Assembly (NCBI GenBank): GCA_016711205.1
Contig: JADJTM010000001.1
Location: 124,001 to 188,000, forward strand
Direction: 5' to 3'
Length of the DNA: 64,000 nucleotides
DNA from: Micropruina sp.
Lineage (GTDB): Bacteria; Actinomycetota; Actinomycetes; Propionibacteriales; Propionibacteriaceae
Part shown: piece after piece, positions 15,117 through 22,762 of the stretch
Position numbering within the stretch: position 1 is the first letter of the stretch
Layout: each line of letters opens with the position of its first letter
Notes under the pieces: generated by a model
The model's input: only the letters and a program-made list of their open reading frames with translations
What the model was told of the DNA's origin: nothing
Database searches by the model: none
Made by a program: the position numbers and the translations under genes

Positions 15117-16786
15117 CCTCGGCTTTCATGAGGGTGGGGTGTGACGCGGTGGTTTGAACATGCGAAAGTGCTTCCGGCTTGGGAGAATGTGATTGCGAAG
15201 TCCCAATCAACCAGGCGCAAGGAAGCACTTTCAACGTGAAGCGTACCGCCGTGTATCCCCAACCCCGCCATGATGCTGGAGCGACCCGGGTGGTGGGTCA
15301 GGCCGGTGGCATGCTGCTCACGAAGACGGCGGTGGTGACCGGCTTGGCCCACGGGTTGTCGAAGGCGTTGGCGCGGTGGCGTAAACCGTTCGCGACCCAT
15401 GATCCGGGCAAGATCGTGTCCGATCTGGCGATCAGTCTCGCGTTGGGTGGCGACTGCTTGGCCGATGTGGCGCTGCTTCGTTCCGAACCGACCGTGTATG
15501 GCTCGGTGGCGTCTGATCCGACCATTTCGCGGCTGGTCAGTTTGCTGGCAGGTGAGGCTCCGACGGTGTTGAAGGCCATCAACACGGCCCGCGCCGATGC
15601 TCGTGCCCGCGCCTGGCAGCTTGCCGGCACCCATGCCCCCAACCACGGCGTGACCCTGCAGCAGCCGCTGGCGATCGATGTGGATGCCACCTTGGTCACC
15701 GCACACTCGGATAAGGAGAACGCCAAGCCGACGTTCAAGCGGGGCTACGGGTTCCACCCGCTGTGTGTCTTCGTCGATCATGGCCAGGCAGGCACCGGGG
15801 AACCGTTGGCGATCCTGCTTCGACCGGGTAACGCCGGCTCGAACACGGCAGTCGACCACATCACCGTGCTGCGGGAAGCGTTCCAACAGTTGCCTGGCCT
15901 GCTCGACACCCGACCCGGGAAACGGCTGCTGGTCAGGGTCGATGGAGCCGGACACAGCCACAAACTCCTGGACTGGCTGACGAGCCAACGAGTGCAGTAC
16001 TCGGTCGGGTTCACCTTGCCTACCGATGCCGCGACATTGATCGAGAAGATCCCAGCCACGGTGTGGACTCCCGCCTACGACGCCGACGGGATGCCCCGCG
16101 ACGGCGCCTGGGTCGCCGAACTCACCGGTCTGCTCGACCTCACCGGCTGGCCGGAAGGGATGCGGATCATCATCCGCAAGGAACGCCCCCACCCCGGCGC
16201 CCAACTCACCATCACCGACGTCGACGGCCACCGGATCACCGCGTTCGCCACCAACACCACCCGCGGCGCACTCGCCGACCTCGAACTACGCCACCGCCGA
16301 CGAGCCCGCTGCGAAGACCGGATCCGAATCGCCAAGGACACCGGACTGACCAACCTGCCCCTGCACGGCTTCGCCCAAAACCAGATCTGGTGCGCCATCG
16401 TCGCCCTCGCCGCCGAACTGACCGCCTGGATGCAACTCTTCGCCCTGCACCACCAACCCGCCCGCCGCTGGGAACCCAAACGGCTGCGCTACCGGCTCTA
16501 CACCATCCCCGCCGCCATCGCCCGGGGCAGCAGACAAGTACGGCTCCGCTACCCCGGCCACCACCCCTGGGTCACCCTCCTGACCGGCGCACTGACCATC
16601 CTGGACAGCACCTGACCGTCAGACCGACCCTGCCCCGACAAGCCGAAACACCCACCGGGACCCAGGAAATCCCCGCCCACCGGAGCCACCTCCGGCAAAC
16701 CGTCACACCCACCCGCCAGAATCAGACCCAAACGGTGATCCTCAAGCCGTCACCACGACCAGACCCGCCCCGATGAAAGATCGAGG
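15117..16786 (+). mobile_element. IS1380-family insertion sequence
   Basis: A complete element of 1670 bp. Its ends are imperfect inverted repeats: the left end begins CCTCGGCTTTCATG and the right end, read inwards, CCTCGATCTTTCATCG. It is flanked by a perfect 4-bp duplication, CTAG at 15113-15116 and 16787-16790, the size expected for this family. It holds one transposase gene with no apparent frameshift. The exact restoration of the interrupted DUF4143 gene after in-silico removal confirms both boundaries. Confidence 0.92.
15236..16615 (+). CDS. IS1380-family transposase
   Basis: A 459-residue DDE transposase. The GTG start at 15236 follows GGAAG at 15221 and gives the usual N-terminus (VKRTAVYPQPRHDAG). 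Recognisable parts are the N-terminal region (DLAISLALGGDCLADVALLR), the catalytic core with LAIDVDATLVTAHSDKE, GGYGFHP-like KRGYGFHPL, and LLVRVDGAGHSH, and the C-terminal RRRARCEDRIRIAKDTGL. The reading frame is uninterrupted and the ends of the element are intact, so it may still be mobile. A longer in-frame start at 15179 lies too close to the left end and lacks a good ribosome site. Confidence 0.92.
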   Translation: MKRTAVYPQPRHDAGATRVVGQAGGMLLTKTAVVTGLAHGLSKALARWRKPFATHDPGKIVSDLAISLALGGDCLADVALLRSEPTVYGSVASDPTISRLVSLLAGEAPTVLKAINTARADARARAWQLAGTHAPNHGVTLQQPLAIDVDATLVTAHSDKENAKPTFKRGYGFHPLCVFVDHGQAGTGEPLAILLRPGNAGSNTAVDHITVLREAFQQLPGLLDTRPGKRLLVRVDGAGHSHKLLDWLTSQRVQYSVGFTLPTDAATLIEKIPATVWTPAYDADGMPRDGAWVAELTGLLDLTGWPEGMRIIIRKERPHPGAQLTITDVDGHRITAFATNTTRGALADLELRHRRRARCEDRIRIAKDTGLTNLPLHGFAQNQIWCAIVALAAELTAWMQLFALHHQPARRWEPKRLRYRLYTIPAAIARGSRQVRLRYPGHHPWVTLLTGALTILDST

Positions 16787-17512
16787 CTAGCCCATCCAGG
16801 TCCCGGTAGTGGAACAGCTGGAACGGCTCCTGGCTCCACGCGGACTGCTTTCGCAGTTCGAGGGCGACGAATTGCTCGGTGAGTGCACCGAAGTATTCGC
16901 GACCGCCGACGGTCGTGGCGTGTGCGCTGGTGAACCCGGCGAGGTGGGCAGCCAGGCCGGTGTCGTTCAGGCTCACCTTGGGTCGACGGGCGATTCGGCC
17001 CCGTGGGGATCTCGTCCATGGAAGAAGAACGCTGACGAGCCGCATTGTGGTCGCCAGTCGAAGATAGGAATCCAGACTGTTCTCGGACACGCCGATGGTG
17101 CGAGCCAGCTTGGACTTGACGAGTTCTGTCTCACCGCCGGCGCCGATCAGCTGGAGCAGCGCCCTGATGTGGTCGGCATACCCGCCACGTTGAAGGTCCC
17201 GAGCGTCGTGGTCGGCAAGCCGGTCCACGTAACCAGCGAACCAGCGCGCTGCGCGTGCCGGGCTGCGCGTGACTGCCTCCGGGTAGCCTCCGTGGACGAC
17301 CGTGTCGGGTGCGAGCGAGGTGAGTCCGTTTGCGTGGGCTCCGGCCGTGACCCATGCGATGAAGTCCTCAGGTGCCGTGCGACGTGCCAGTTCACCCTGG
17401 CTCAACGGTAACAACTCGATCGTCTCGGCCCGTCCGGCTAATGAGTCGCCGATGCCCTTGACCTGGAGCAGATCTGCGGACCCGGTCAACAGGAAGCGGC
17501 CGGGTCGCCGAT

Positions 17513-17554
17513 CAACTTGCAGATTTGAGCAAAGCAACTTGCAGATTTGAGCAA
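17513..17554. repeat. Two-unit direct repeat at the broken end of the DUF4143 gene
   Basis: CAACTTGCAGATTTGAGCAA occurs at 17513-17532 and again at 17535-17554, a 22-base period. It begins exactly where homology to DUF4143 ATPases ends, so it probably marks a recombination or insertion-sequence scar. Confidence 0.6.
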
Positions 17555-17656
17555 CATTATTCGCAGTCCTGAGCTACCGCCGTGTCGGTAGTTTGCGCCC
17601 GGTGTCGGCGAGTCCGGCTCGGCAGACCCGCTGATCGAGCTTGCCTAGAACCCGAC

Positions 17657-17680
17657 GTCATCCCGGCTGTCGCCGGGATC
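17657..17680 (+). repeat. REP-like palindrome, copy 1
   Basis: GTCATCCCGGC, a short loop and GCCGGGATC form a hairpin in a non-coding stretch (about 17555-17812). Two further copies, in the opposite orientation, are at 35349-35372 and 39349-39372. The rest of this gap holds no gene that I can support. Confidence 0.65.
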
Positions 17681-17812
17681 TCCACCACAAGACCCGTTGG
17701 TCAAGCTTGTCGTGGGGTGGGTCCAGGGGACGGACGTCCCGGCGTCCGAATGTTAGTTACAGTGCCATCCAATTGTTAGATAGAAAGCCGTCCAAGTGTT
17801 AGATTGAAGCCC

Positions 17813-19093
17813 GTGGAGTACCAGCGGAGGATCGTTGACGACCTGCTCGACGCGGTGTTCGTCCGCGGCGGGCTGACGGCGGTCGCCCTGGAGGGCGCCA
17901 AGGGAGTCGGCAAGACTGCGACCGGCACCCAGCGCGCTTCCACTGTGCTCACCTTGACGGCCGCAGGACAACGCGCGGCGATCGCCGCCAACCCGGACCT
18001 GGTGATCCAGGTGCCCGCGCCGGTCCTGATCGACGAGTGGCAACTCGAACCATCAGTGTGGGATCGCGTCCGACATGCGGTGGACGATGACCCGAGCGGG
18101 GGGCGGTTCCTGCTCGCCGGATCCGCCGGCGTCGCGCCGGGAGTGCGGATCCACTCCGGCGCCGGGCGGATCGTGCGCCTGCCAATGCGCCCGCTCGCTC
18201 TCAGCGAGCGTGGGTTGCCTGCCCCCACAGTGTCGTTGGCCGCCCTCCTCGCCGGTGAAATCGCCGAGGTCGAAGGCGCAACCGAGGTCTCGCTCACCGA
18301 ATACGTCGACGAGATCCTGCGCTCGGGATTCCCAGGAATCCGGGATCTGCCGGAGCGTGCTCGCCGGCTGCAGCTCGACAGCTACCTCAGTCGGATCGTC
18401 GAACGCGAACTCCCGGACAACGGGGCGGCCGTACGTCGGCCGACAGCCCTGCGCGCCTGGCTCGCCGCCTACGCGGCGGCGACGTCCACCGATGCCGGCT
18501 ACGCCACAATCCTGGACGCCGCGACCCCGGGCGAGGGTGACAAGCCGGTCCGGCAGACGGCCGACGTGTACCGCGAGCACCTCACCCGCATCTTCGTGCT
18601 CGACCCGGTCGAGGCCTGGATTCCGGCGTTCGCACCGCTGAAGCGGCTCACCTTCTCGCCCAAGCACCACCTGGTGGATCCTGCGCTGGCCGCCCGCCTC
18701 GTGTGAGTCGGTAGAGCCAGCCTCCTCCAGGGCGCTGAACATCCCCTGCCCGGTGTGCGGACGGCCACCTGGCTCGGCGCCCTCTTCGAGTCACTGGTCA
18801 CCCAGTCCGTCAGGGTCTATGCGGACGCGGCGGGCGCACGGGTCGGTCACTTGCGGACCAAGAACACCGAGCACGAGATCGACCTGATCATCGAGGGCGA
18901 CGACCTCAGAGTCGTCGCGATCGAGGTGAAGCTCGCCAACACCGTCGACGCCGCAGACGTGCGCCACCTCAACTGGCTGCACGGCGCCATCGGGGAGCGA
19001 CTCGCTGCGCGGGTCGTCGTCAACTCAGGAAGCTACGCCTACCGCAGGCCGGACGGGGTGTTCGTCGTGCCGCTGGCCCTTCTGGGGCCGTAA
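17813..19093 (+). pseudogene. AAA/DUF4143 ATPase with in-frame TGA
   Basis: A second DUF4143-type ATPase, about 426 residues if read through. The start is GTG 17813 (or TTG 17804). Walker A is GAKGVGKT around residue 28, Walker B-like VLIDEWQ around 70, followed by FLLAGSAG, LPMRPLALSERG, the helical DUF4143 region and, near the C-terminus, the nuclease-like fold HEIDLIIEGDDLRVVAIEVKLA. A single TGA at 18704-18706 interrupts it between AARLV and VGRASLLQG, with no change of frame; relatives have a glycine there, so GGA to TGA is the simplest explanation. The second part could restart at 18755, giving a 112-residue fragment. It may be a recent nonsense mutation or a base error. Confidence 0.8.
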
Positions 19094-19214
19094 GCGACGG
19101 CGCGTCGACGCGCTGCGCCAAGCGCTCAGGCGGGGCTGACACGCATCCGCCTTCTGCCGCGCCGTGCGCAGTCGATCTTGCCGATGCGTGTTGTCAGATA
19201 GGTGATGATGAAGT

Positions 19215-19613
19215 GTGGTCAGCTCCGAGGAATTCGAGCGTCTTCGCGCGGTAGTCTCCGCTTCCGGCCCTGCGAGCAGTGGCGACAACCTGCTCGGCAT
19301 GGAGATCGATGCGTGCGCCTATCTGGGCGATCCTGCCTATGCGGACGACGACCCTGAACTGTGGCAGGGCATGAGGGTCCAACGCTCAGAGGGCTCAGAG
19401 TGGCTCATCAATGGACGTGCATCTGGCAAGTCCGAGGACGCCTCATCCATCGCCGAGGCACTCTCTCGGATCTGGGAGCAGAAGCTCAGGTACAACTATG
19501 AATCCGCACACACCGTCCGTGTGGCAACTGAGTCGGTGACGCTGCTGGCCGTGACCCAGAGCGGTCCAGGCGACATCTGGGTGACGGCGAGGATCGAGGT
19601 CGCGCTCAGTTAG
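19215..19613 (+). CDS. Hypothetical protein, 132 residues
   Basis: I do not recognise the family. The protein starts at GTG 19215 (or 19213) and is acidic, with an N-terminal helix (SSEEFERLRAVVSASG) and a predicted alpha/beta body (WLINGRASGKSEDASSIAEALSRIW, TVRVATESVTLLAVTQSG). The size, acidity and isolated position among toxin genes are like those of small immunity or antitoxin proteins, but no motif proves it. Codon use is that of a real gene, with high third-position GC, and there is no overlapping alternative. Confidence 0.5.
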   Translation: MVSSEEFERLRAVVSASGPASSGDNLLGMEIDACAYLGDPAYADDDPELWQGMRVQRSEGSEWLINGRASGKSEDASSIAEALSRIWEQKLRYNYESAHTVRVATESVTLLAVTQSGPGDIWVTARIEVALS

Positions 19614-19730
19614 GAGCGCACTCACGCGCCGCGGTTTGCGAGGGTAGCCTGCCGGCCGGAGCGCCCGAACAGGGCAGCCCAGAATGCAGCTGAGGCTGTG
19701 GTGCTGTGCCGAGTGTCGGATTAGCCTCGT

Positions 19731-20015
19731 GTGATGACGACGAAGGCAGAAAGGCGCGCTGCTCGCGAGTCGGTGAACGCCTACCACGAAGCACAGTTGG
19801 CCGGATTGGTTGGCCACGTCGCCGCCGCAGTTGATCGTTTCCGCGCAGGCGACCTGGATGCGTTCGATGTCGACCAGGTCCTCTTCCAGTACTCGCGTGC
19901 GGCAAAGGAATTGTGGAAGTTCTGCAATCTCGGAAATCCCGATCTGGTCGCGAGACTCATCAACGATGATCAGCAATCTGACTGGTGGGAGAGCGGCGCG
20001 CCGAGGCGGCGCTGA
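19731..20015 (+). CDS. Conserved small helical protein
   Basis: A 94-residue protein starting at GTG 19731 or ATG 19734. It is mostly helical (ERRAARESVNAYHEAQLAGL, VAAAVDRFRAGDLDAFDVDQ, QYSRAAKELWKFC) and ends WWESGAPRRR. I recall similar small proteins in many actinobacteria, without an assigned function. No catalytic motif is visible. It stands alone, upstream of the MazE/MazF pair by about 80 bases, and may be independent of it. Confidence 0.6.
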   Translation: MMTTKAERRAARESVNAYHEAQLAGLVGHVAAAVDRFRAGDLDAFDVDQVLFQYSRAAKELWKFCNLGNPDLVARLINDDQQSDWWESGAPRRR

Positions 20016-20075
20016 CGCTTTGGCACGGGTGGTCGATCATACCGTCGGCGGGCTGGCCCCTGTTCTATCGGTCGC

Positions 20076-20087
20076 GTTACATGTAAC
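20076..20087 (+). promoter_or_regulatory. Palindromic operator candidate of mazEF
   Basis: GTTACATGTAAC is a perfect 12-base palindrome 8 bases upstream of the antitoxin ATG. Its position fits autoregulation by the antitoxin or toxin-antitoxin complex. A related half-site pair (GTTAC/GTAAC) lies before the AbiE gene at 22737-22753. Confidence 0.55.
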
Positions 20088-20095
20088 ATCTCTGC

Positions 20096-20302
20096 ATGAC
20101 TGTCAGGGAGCGGGTGAGCGAGTACCGGCGAAGGATGCGGGAGCGTGGCTATCGGCCGGTGCAGGTCTGGGTGCCCGACGTGCGCACCGATCAGTTCGCA
20201 GCTGAGGCACGCAGACAGGCGGCGCTGGTGGCCCAGGCCGATCGCGCCGGTGATGAGCAGAAGTTCGTCGAGGCGGTGTCGGCGCCCTGGGACGATGCGT
20301 GA
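20096..20302 (+). CDS. MazE-type antitoxin (DUF3018-like)
   Basis: A 68-residue antitoxin with the pattern RERVSEYRRRMRERGYRPVQ, VWVPDVRTDQFAAEARRQ and a short acidic tail ending WDD. This is the actinobacterial antitoxin family annotated as MazE/DUF3018, whose N-terminus binds DNA and whose C-terminal tail blocks the RNase. The stop overlaps the toxin start by 4 bases (GTGA at 20299-20302), typical for the pair. The palindrome just upstream is the likely auto-regulatory site. Confidence 0.82.
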   Translation: MTVRERVSEYRRRMRERGYRPVQVWVPDVRTDQFAAEARRQAALVAQADRAGDEQKFVEAVSAPWDDA

Positions 20303-20625
20303 TCCGCGGAGAACTGTGGACGGTCGCCGGCGGGATCTATGCGTCCAAACCCAGGCCTGCGCTGATCGTCCAAGATGACCTGTTCGGCGCAACGGAATCG
20401 GTGACCGTGGCGCCATTGACGACGACGCTGACCGACGCACCGCTGCTGCGGGTCTCCGTCCCGAGCAGCGATCTGTCGGGTCTGGAGCGCCACAGTCACG
20501 TGATGGTTGACAAGCTCACCACGGTCCGCCGTACCAATGTTCAGATGCGGGTCGGCCGCCTCACCACAGAGCAGCTCGCCGAGGTCGAACGTTCCCTGAT
20601 GACGTTCCTCGGCCTCGCCCGATAG
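20299..20625 (+). CDS. MazF/PemK-type toxin (mRNA endoribonuclease)
   Basis: A 108-residue MazF-family toxin: RGELWTVAG at the N-terminus (the usual RGDIW-type opening), KPRPALIVQDD, VTVAPLTTTLTDAP, then VMVDKLTTVRRTNV and the C-terminal helix LAEVERSLMTFLGL. These proteins cleave single-stranded mRNA at short motifs; the cleavage motif cannot be predicted. The GTG start at 20299 overlaps the antitoxin stop, so the two are made together. Conserved arginine and threonine positions appear intact, so it is likely active when free. Confidence 0.85.
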   Translation: MIRGELWTVAGGIYASKPRPALIVQDDLFGATESVTVAPLTTTLTDAPLLRVSVPSSDLSGLERHSHVMVDKLTTVRRTNVQMRVGRLTTEQLAEVERSLMTFLGLAR

Positions 20626-20757
20626 CTCGCAGCACCACTCCGGTCTCTGGCCGGAACCCGTCCGCTCCTGCGGCCCTCGGTGTGCCGCAGCCCCCGGACT
20701 CTCGTGCAGTACGTCTCGGACGTCGGTGGAGCATCGGCACGTGGGTGAGGTGCTCAA

Positions 20758-21473
20758 TGGGATGACGAGTCCGCGGCCTACATTCGAACTCGGGGTGAGC
20801 GCTATCCAGGCGGCAGCGGGATCGAGCTGGAGTGGGCGCAACAGGTCATGGACGACTTCGACTGGTGGCTCTCGAGCCGGACCCCAAGTCCCGGATGGGA
20901 GCCTCGAGCTCCATCGGTTTCTCGGCGGACGCCAACCGCATCCTGGTCATGATCGCGTTCCCGGACGCCGATGGCGATCTGCACGACATCAACGCGTGCC
21001 CGGCGACCGGCGCCGACCTGAGGTTCTATCGAGAGGGGACCACCGAAGGCGAACGATTGATCCGGCTCTGGCTGCGCGCCTTGCATGAGTCCGAACAGAC
21101 GCGCGAGGCTGCCTATCCCGCCGGAGCCCGTCCGACCCGACCGAACCGCGACAGGGGGTACTCGCTTCGGCTCAGCGAGGAGGAACAAGCCCGGGTCCAG
21201 CAGGTAGCCGACGCCAGGCACCTACCTGCGTCCACGTTGGTCCGCTCGTGGATCCTCGACAGACTCGACCAGAGAAGATCGCCTGAGCAACGAGCACGCG
21301 CTCTTGCCGCAGGGTGGTCGATAAAGCGGCCATTAGTTGCTACGCGAATTGCGCGCACACCCCCCCGTGTGCGGGGTCGCCAACTCGTCCGCTGCTCAAC
21401 GCTGAACTCGAACCTCAAGAGCCCACGAGTGGGATCATTGCCGAATGCGACGATGGCCCGGGGACGCGCGTGA
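20758..21473 (+). pseudogene. BrnT-like toxin and ribbon-helix-helix antitoxin remnant
   Basis: The first part (about 20758-21060) reads YIRTRGERYPG, LEWAQQVMDDFDW, then one frame over LEPDPKSRMGASSSIGFS, RILVMIAFPDADGDLHDINA and ADLRFYREG, which resembles small BrnT-like or related toxins. A frameshift lies near 20866, where an extra G seems present, and no start codon is available at the 5' end. The second part reads YSLRLSEEEQARVQQVADAR and LPASTLVRSWILDRLD, a ribbon-helix-helix antitoxin motif, continuing in the same frame as the toxin's second piece. The open frame 20832-21473 fuses both. I read it as a decayed toxin-antitoxin pair; the BrnT resemblance is weak. Confidence 0.45.
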
Positions 21474-21489
21474 CGGAGGATGCACCAGC

Positions 21490-21996
21490 ATGAGGAAATG
21501 CAGCTATGCAGTCGCGATGATTGCATTGGTAGTGAGCGGATGCAGCGCCGGGCCAACCCCGACGCCATCCCTGCCCGCGACGCCAACAGCGCCGCCCACT
21601 TCCCAGCAGCCCCTATCGCCAACCCCAAGTGCGGAAACTGCACAGTCGTCGTCGCCTGCGCCGAGTTCGACTCCAACACCATCGGCCGATCTCGAGAAGG
21701 CGGCGATCCGCTCGGCTGCTCAGAAGTACTCCGATGCTTACCTGACCGGGGACGCGAAAACCGCCTACGCGATCTTGTCAGCGCGCTGCAAGAAGCGGCT
21801 GGGCAAGTCCCAGTTCGCCCGACTGGTCAACTATGCCGATTCTGTGTACGGCAGCAAGCTTCCTTTCAAGACCTTCTCCGCCACAGTCTCCGGCGACATG
21901 GCCCGCGTCACCTACACCTTCAGCGTCAAAGCAATCAACCAAACCAGGGAGCCCTGGGTGAGAGAATCCGGCCGCTGGCGCGAAGACGACTGCTGA
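21490..21996 (+). CDS. Putative secreted lipoprotein
   Basis: A 168-residue protein with a lipoprotein signal peptide: MRKCSYAV, a hydrophobic stretch and the lipobox VVSGC at about residues 14-18, which would anchor it to the outer face of the membrane. A long low-complexity linker rich in Pro, Thr and Ser follows (about 20-60). The C-terminal domain (SAAQKYSDAYLTGDAKTAYA, ARCKKRLG, WRED) looks like an NTF2-like fold. The ATG at 21490 has a GGAGG ribosome site 11 bases upstream. The function is unknown. It stands alone between toxin relics, with a small hairpin (CGCACAC/GTGTGCG, 21354-21373) upstream. Confidence 0.75.
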   Translation: MRKCSYAVAMIALVVSGCSAGPTPTPSLPATPTAPPTSQQPLSPTPSAETAQSSSPAPSSTPTPSADLEKAAIRSAAQKYSDAYLTGDAKTAYAILSARCKKRLGKSQFARLVNYADSVYGSKLPFKTFSATVSGDMARVTYTFSVKAINQTREPWVRESGRWREDDC

Positions 21997-22289
21997 CCTA
22001 CCCGACCAGACTGCCGCACGTTCGCCTCTGCCGCGATTTGGGGGATCGGGTCGGCAGCCGGATGAGCCTGTATTGCTCCGCTGGGAACGCGCTACTCCTC
22101 GGGCACGTCCACGGTCGGCCGAGGGACCGTCCTGCGCAGATCGAGCTGCACGAGCACGTGTCCGGCAGGGAGGTCGCAGCACACGTCGAACCCGCTCTGT
22201 CGCGGGCACTCAACATCCATCAGGCTGGCAGTAGTGGTGATCCGGGCAGTCATCAACCACCTGACGCCAGGCCGTCTCGATGACTTCTC

Positions 22290-22410
22290 GCGACGCGCTC
22301 ACCGCCGGACAATTGACGTCATGGTGGTGGACACCCCAGACGCAGCAGATGTATATGACGCATGCCATCGTGTCGAGCAGTTGGTGGGACGGCCGGTGAA
22401 CCCTAAGTCA
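22290..22410 (+). pseudogene. Fragment of an MNT nucleotidyltransferase gene
   Basis: About 110 bases encode IDVMVVDTPDAADVYDACHR and VEQLVGRPVNP, strongly similar to the MNT domain of the gene at 12873-13457 at both protein and DNA level. Nothing upstream or downstream continues the domain: it ends abruptly at about 22410, where an excisionase relic begins on the other strand. It is the scar of a second HTH-MNT gene, either a diverged duplicate or a homologue brought in by another element. Confidence 0.7.
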
Positions 22411-22419
22411 CTGAGGGGC

Positions 22420-22609
22420 TGGACTGGACGGATCAGGCGTTGCAGATCGGCACGTCCGATTTCGGATGATTCGGCGGCTGCAGCGGATTGCCGCCAGGAT
22501 GCCGTCGCGATCCGCCGCCGCAGGAAGTCAACGGACACGCGATACGCAGCGCCGCCTCCCTCATGGACAGGTACTCGGGCTGGGGCTCCGGCTTGCGCTG
22601 CGCGGTCAT
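22420..22609 (-). pseudogene. Excisionase-like helix-turn-helix relic
   Basis: On the minus strand from ATG 22609, PEYLSMREAALRI is followed one frame over by RVSVDFLRRRIATA and then, after another shift, SEIGRADLQRLIRPV. Together they match the small MerR-like/HTH_17 excisionase family of integrative elements, about 60-70 residues. At least two frameshifts break it. Along with the MNT fragment it fills the gap 22000-22762, which otherwise has no gene that I can support. Confidence 0.55.
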
Positions 22610-22736
22610 GTCTGTGCTTCTTGCGGCGCAGCGTGCTGAACGCAGGGGACATCGGCACCTTGCGGGAGTATCTGGTGGCATGATGCTTGGCCCCAAAGGC
22701 GCGACCCTATCTGTCACATCTCTCGATACTTCAATA

Positions 22737-22753
22737 GTTACCCATGCTGTAAC
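22737..22753 (+). promoter_or_regulatory. Inverted repeat before the AbiE gene
   Basis: GTTAC (22737-22741) and GTAAC (22749-22753) form an inverted repeat 9 bases upstream of the ATG. AbiEi antitoxins are known to repress their own promoter by binding inverted repeats, so this is a reasonable operator candidate. Confidence 0.45.
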
Positions 22754-22762
22754 ATTTGCAGT

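Larger units (their letters stand above)
14892..17537 (-). pseudogene. AAA/DUF4143 ATPase split by IS1380 and truncated at its 5' end
   Basis: Two pieces of one gene flank the IS1380 element. The 5' piece (17537 to 16787) has FLLTGSADLL, LPLSQGELARR, a central helical region and LNDTGLAAHLAG; the 3' piece (15116 to 14892) has ELPDGRLVAIDVKSS and ends at 14892. Removing the element and one CTAG target copy joins them in frame as FHYRDLDGLEVDLIAEL, exactly the family sequence. The gene is also broken at the other end: the Walker A half is missing and the homology stops near 17512, where a short 20-base direct repeat begins. DUF4143 ATPases are common in actinobacterial genomes next to toxin genes; their function is poorly known. 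Confidence 0.85.
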
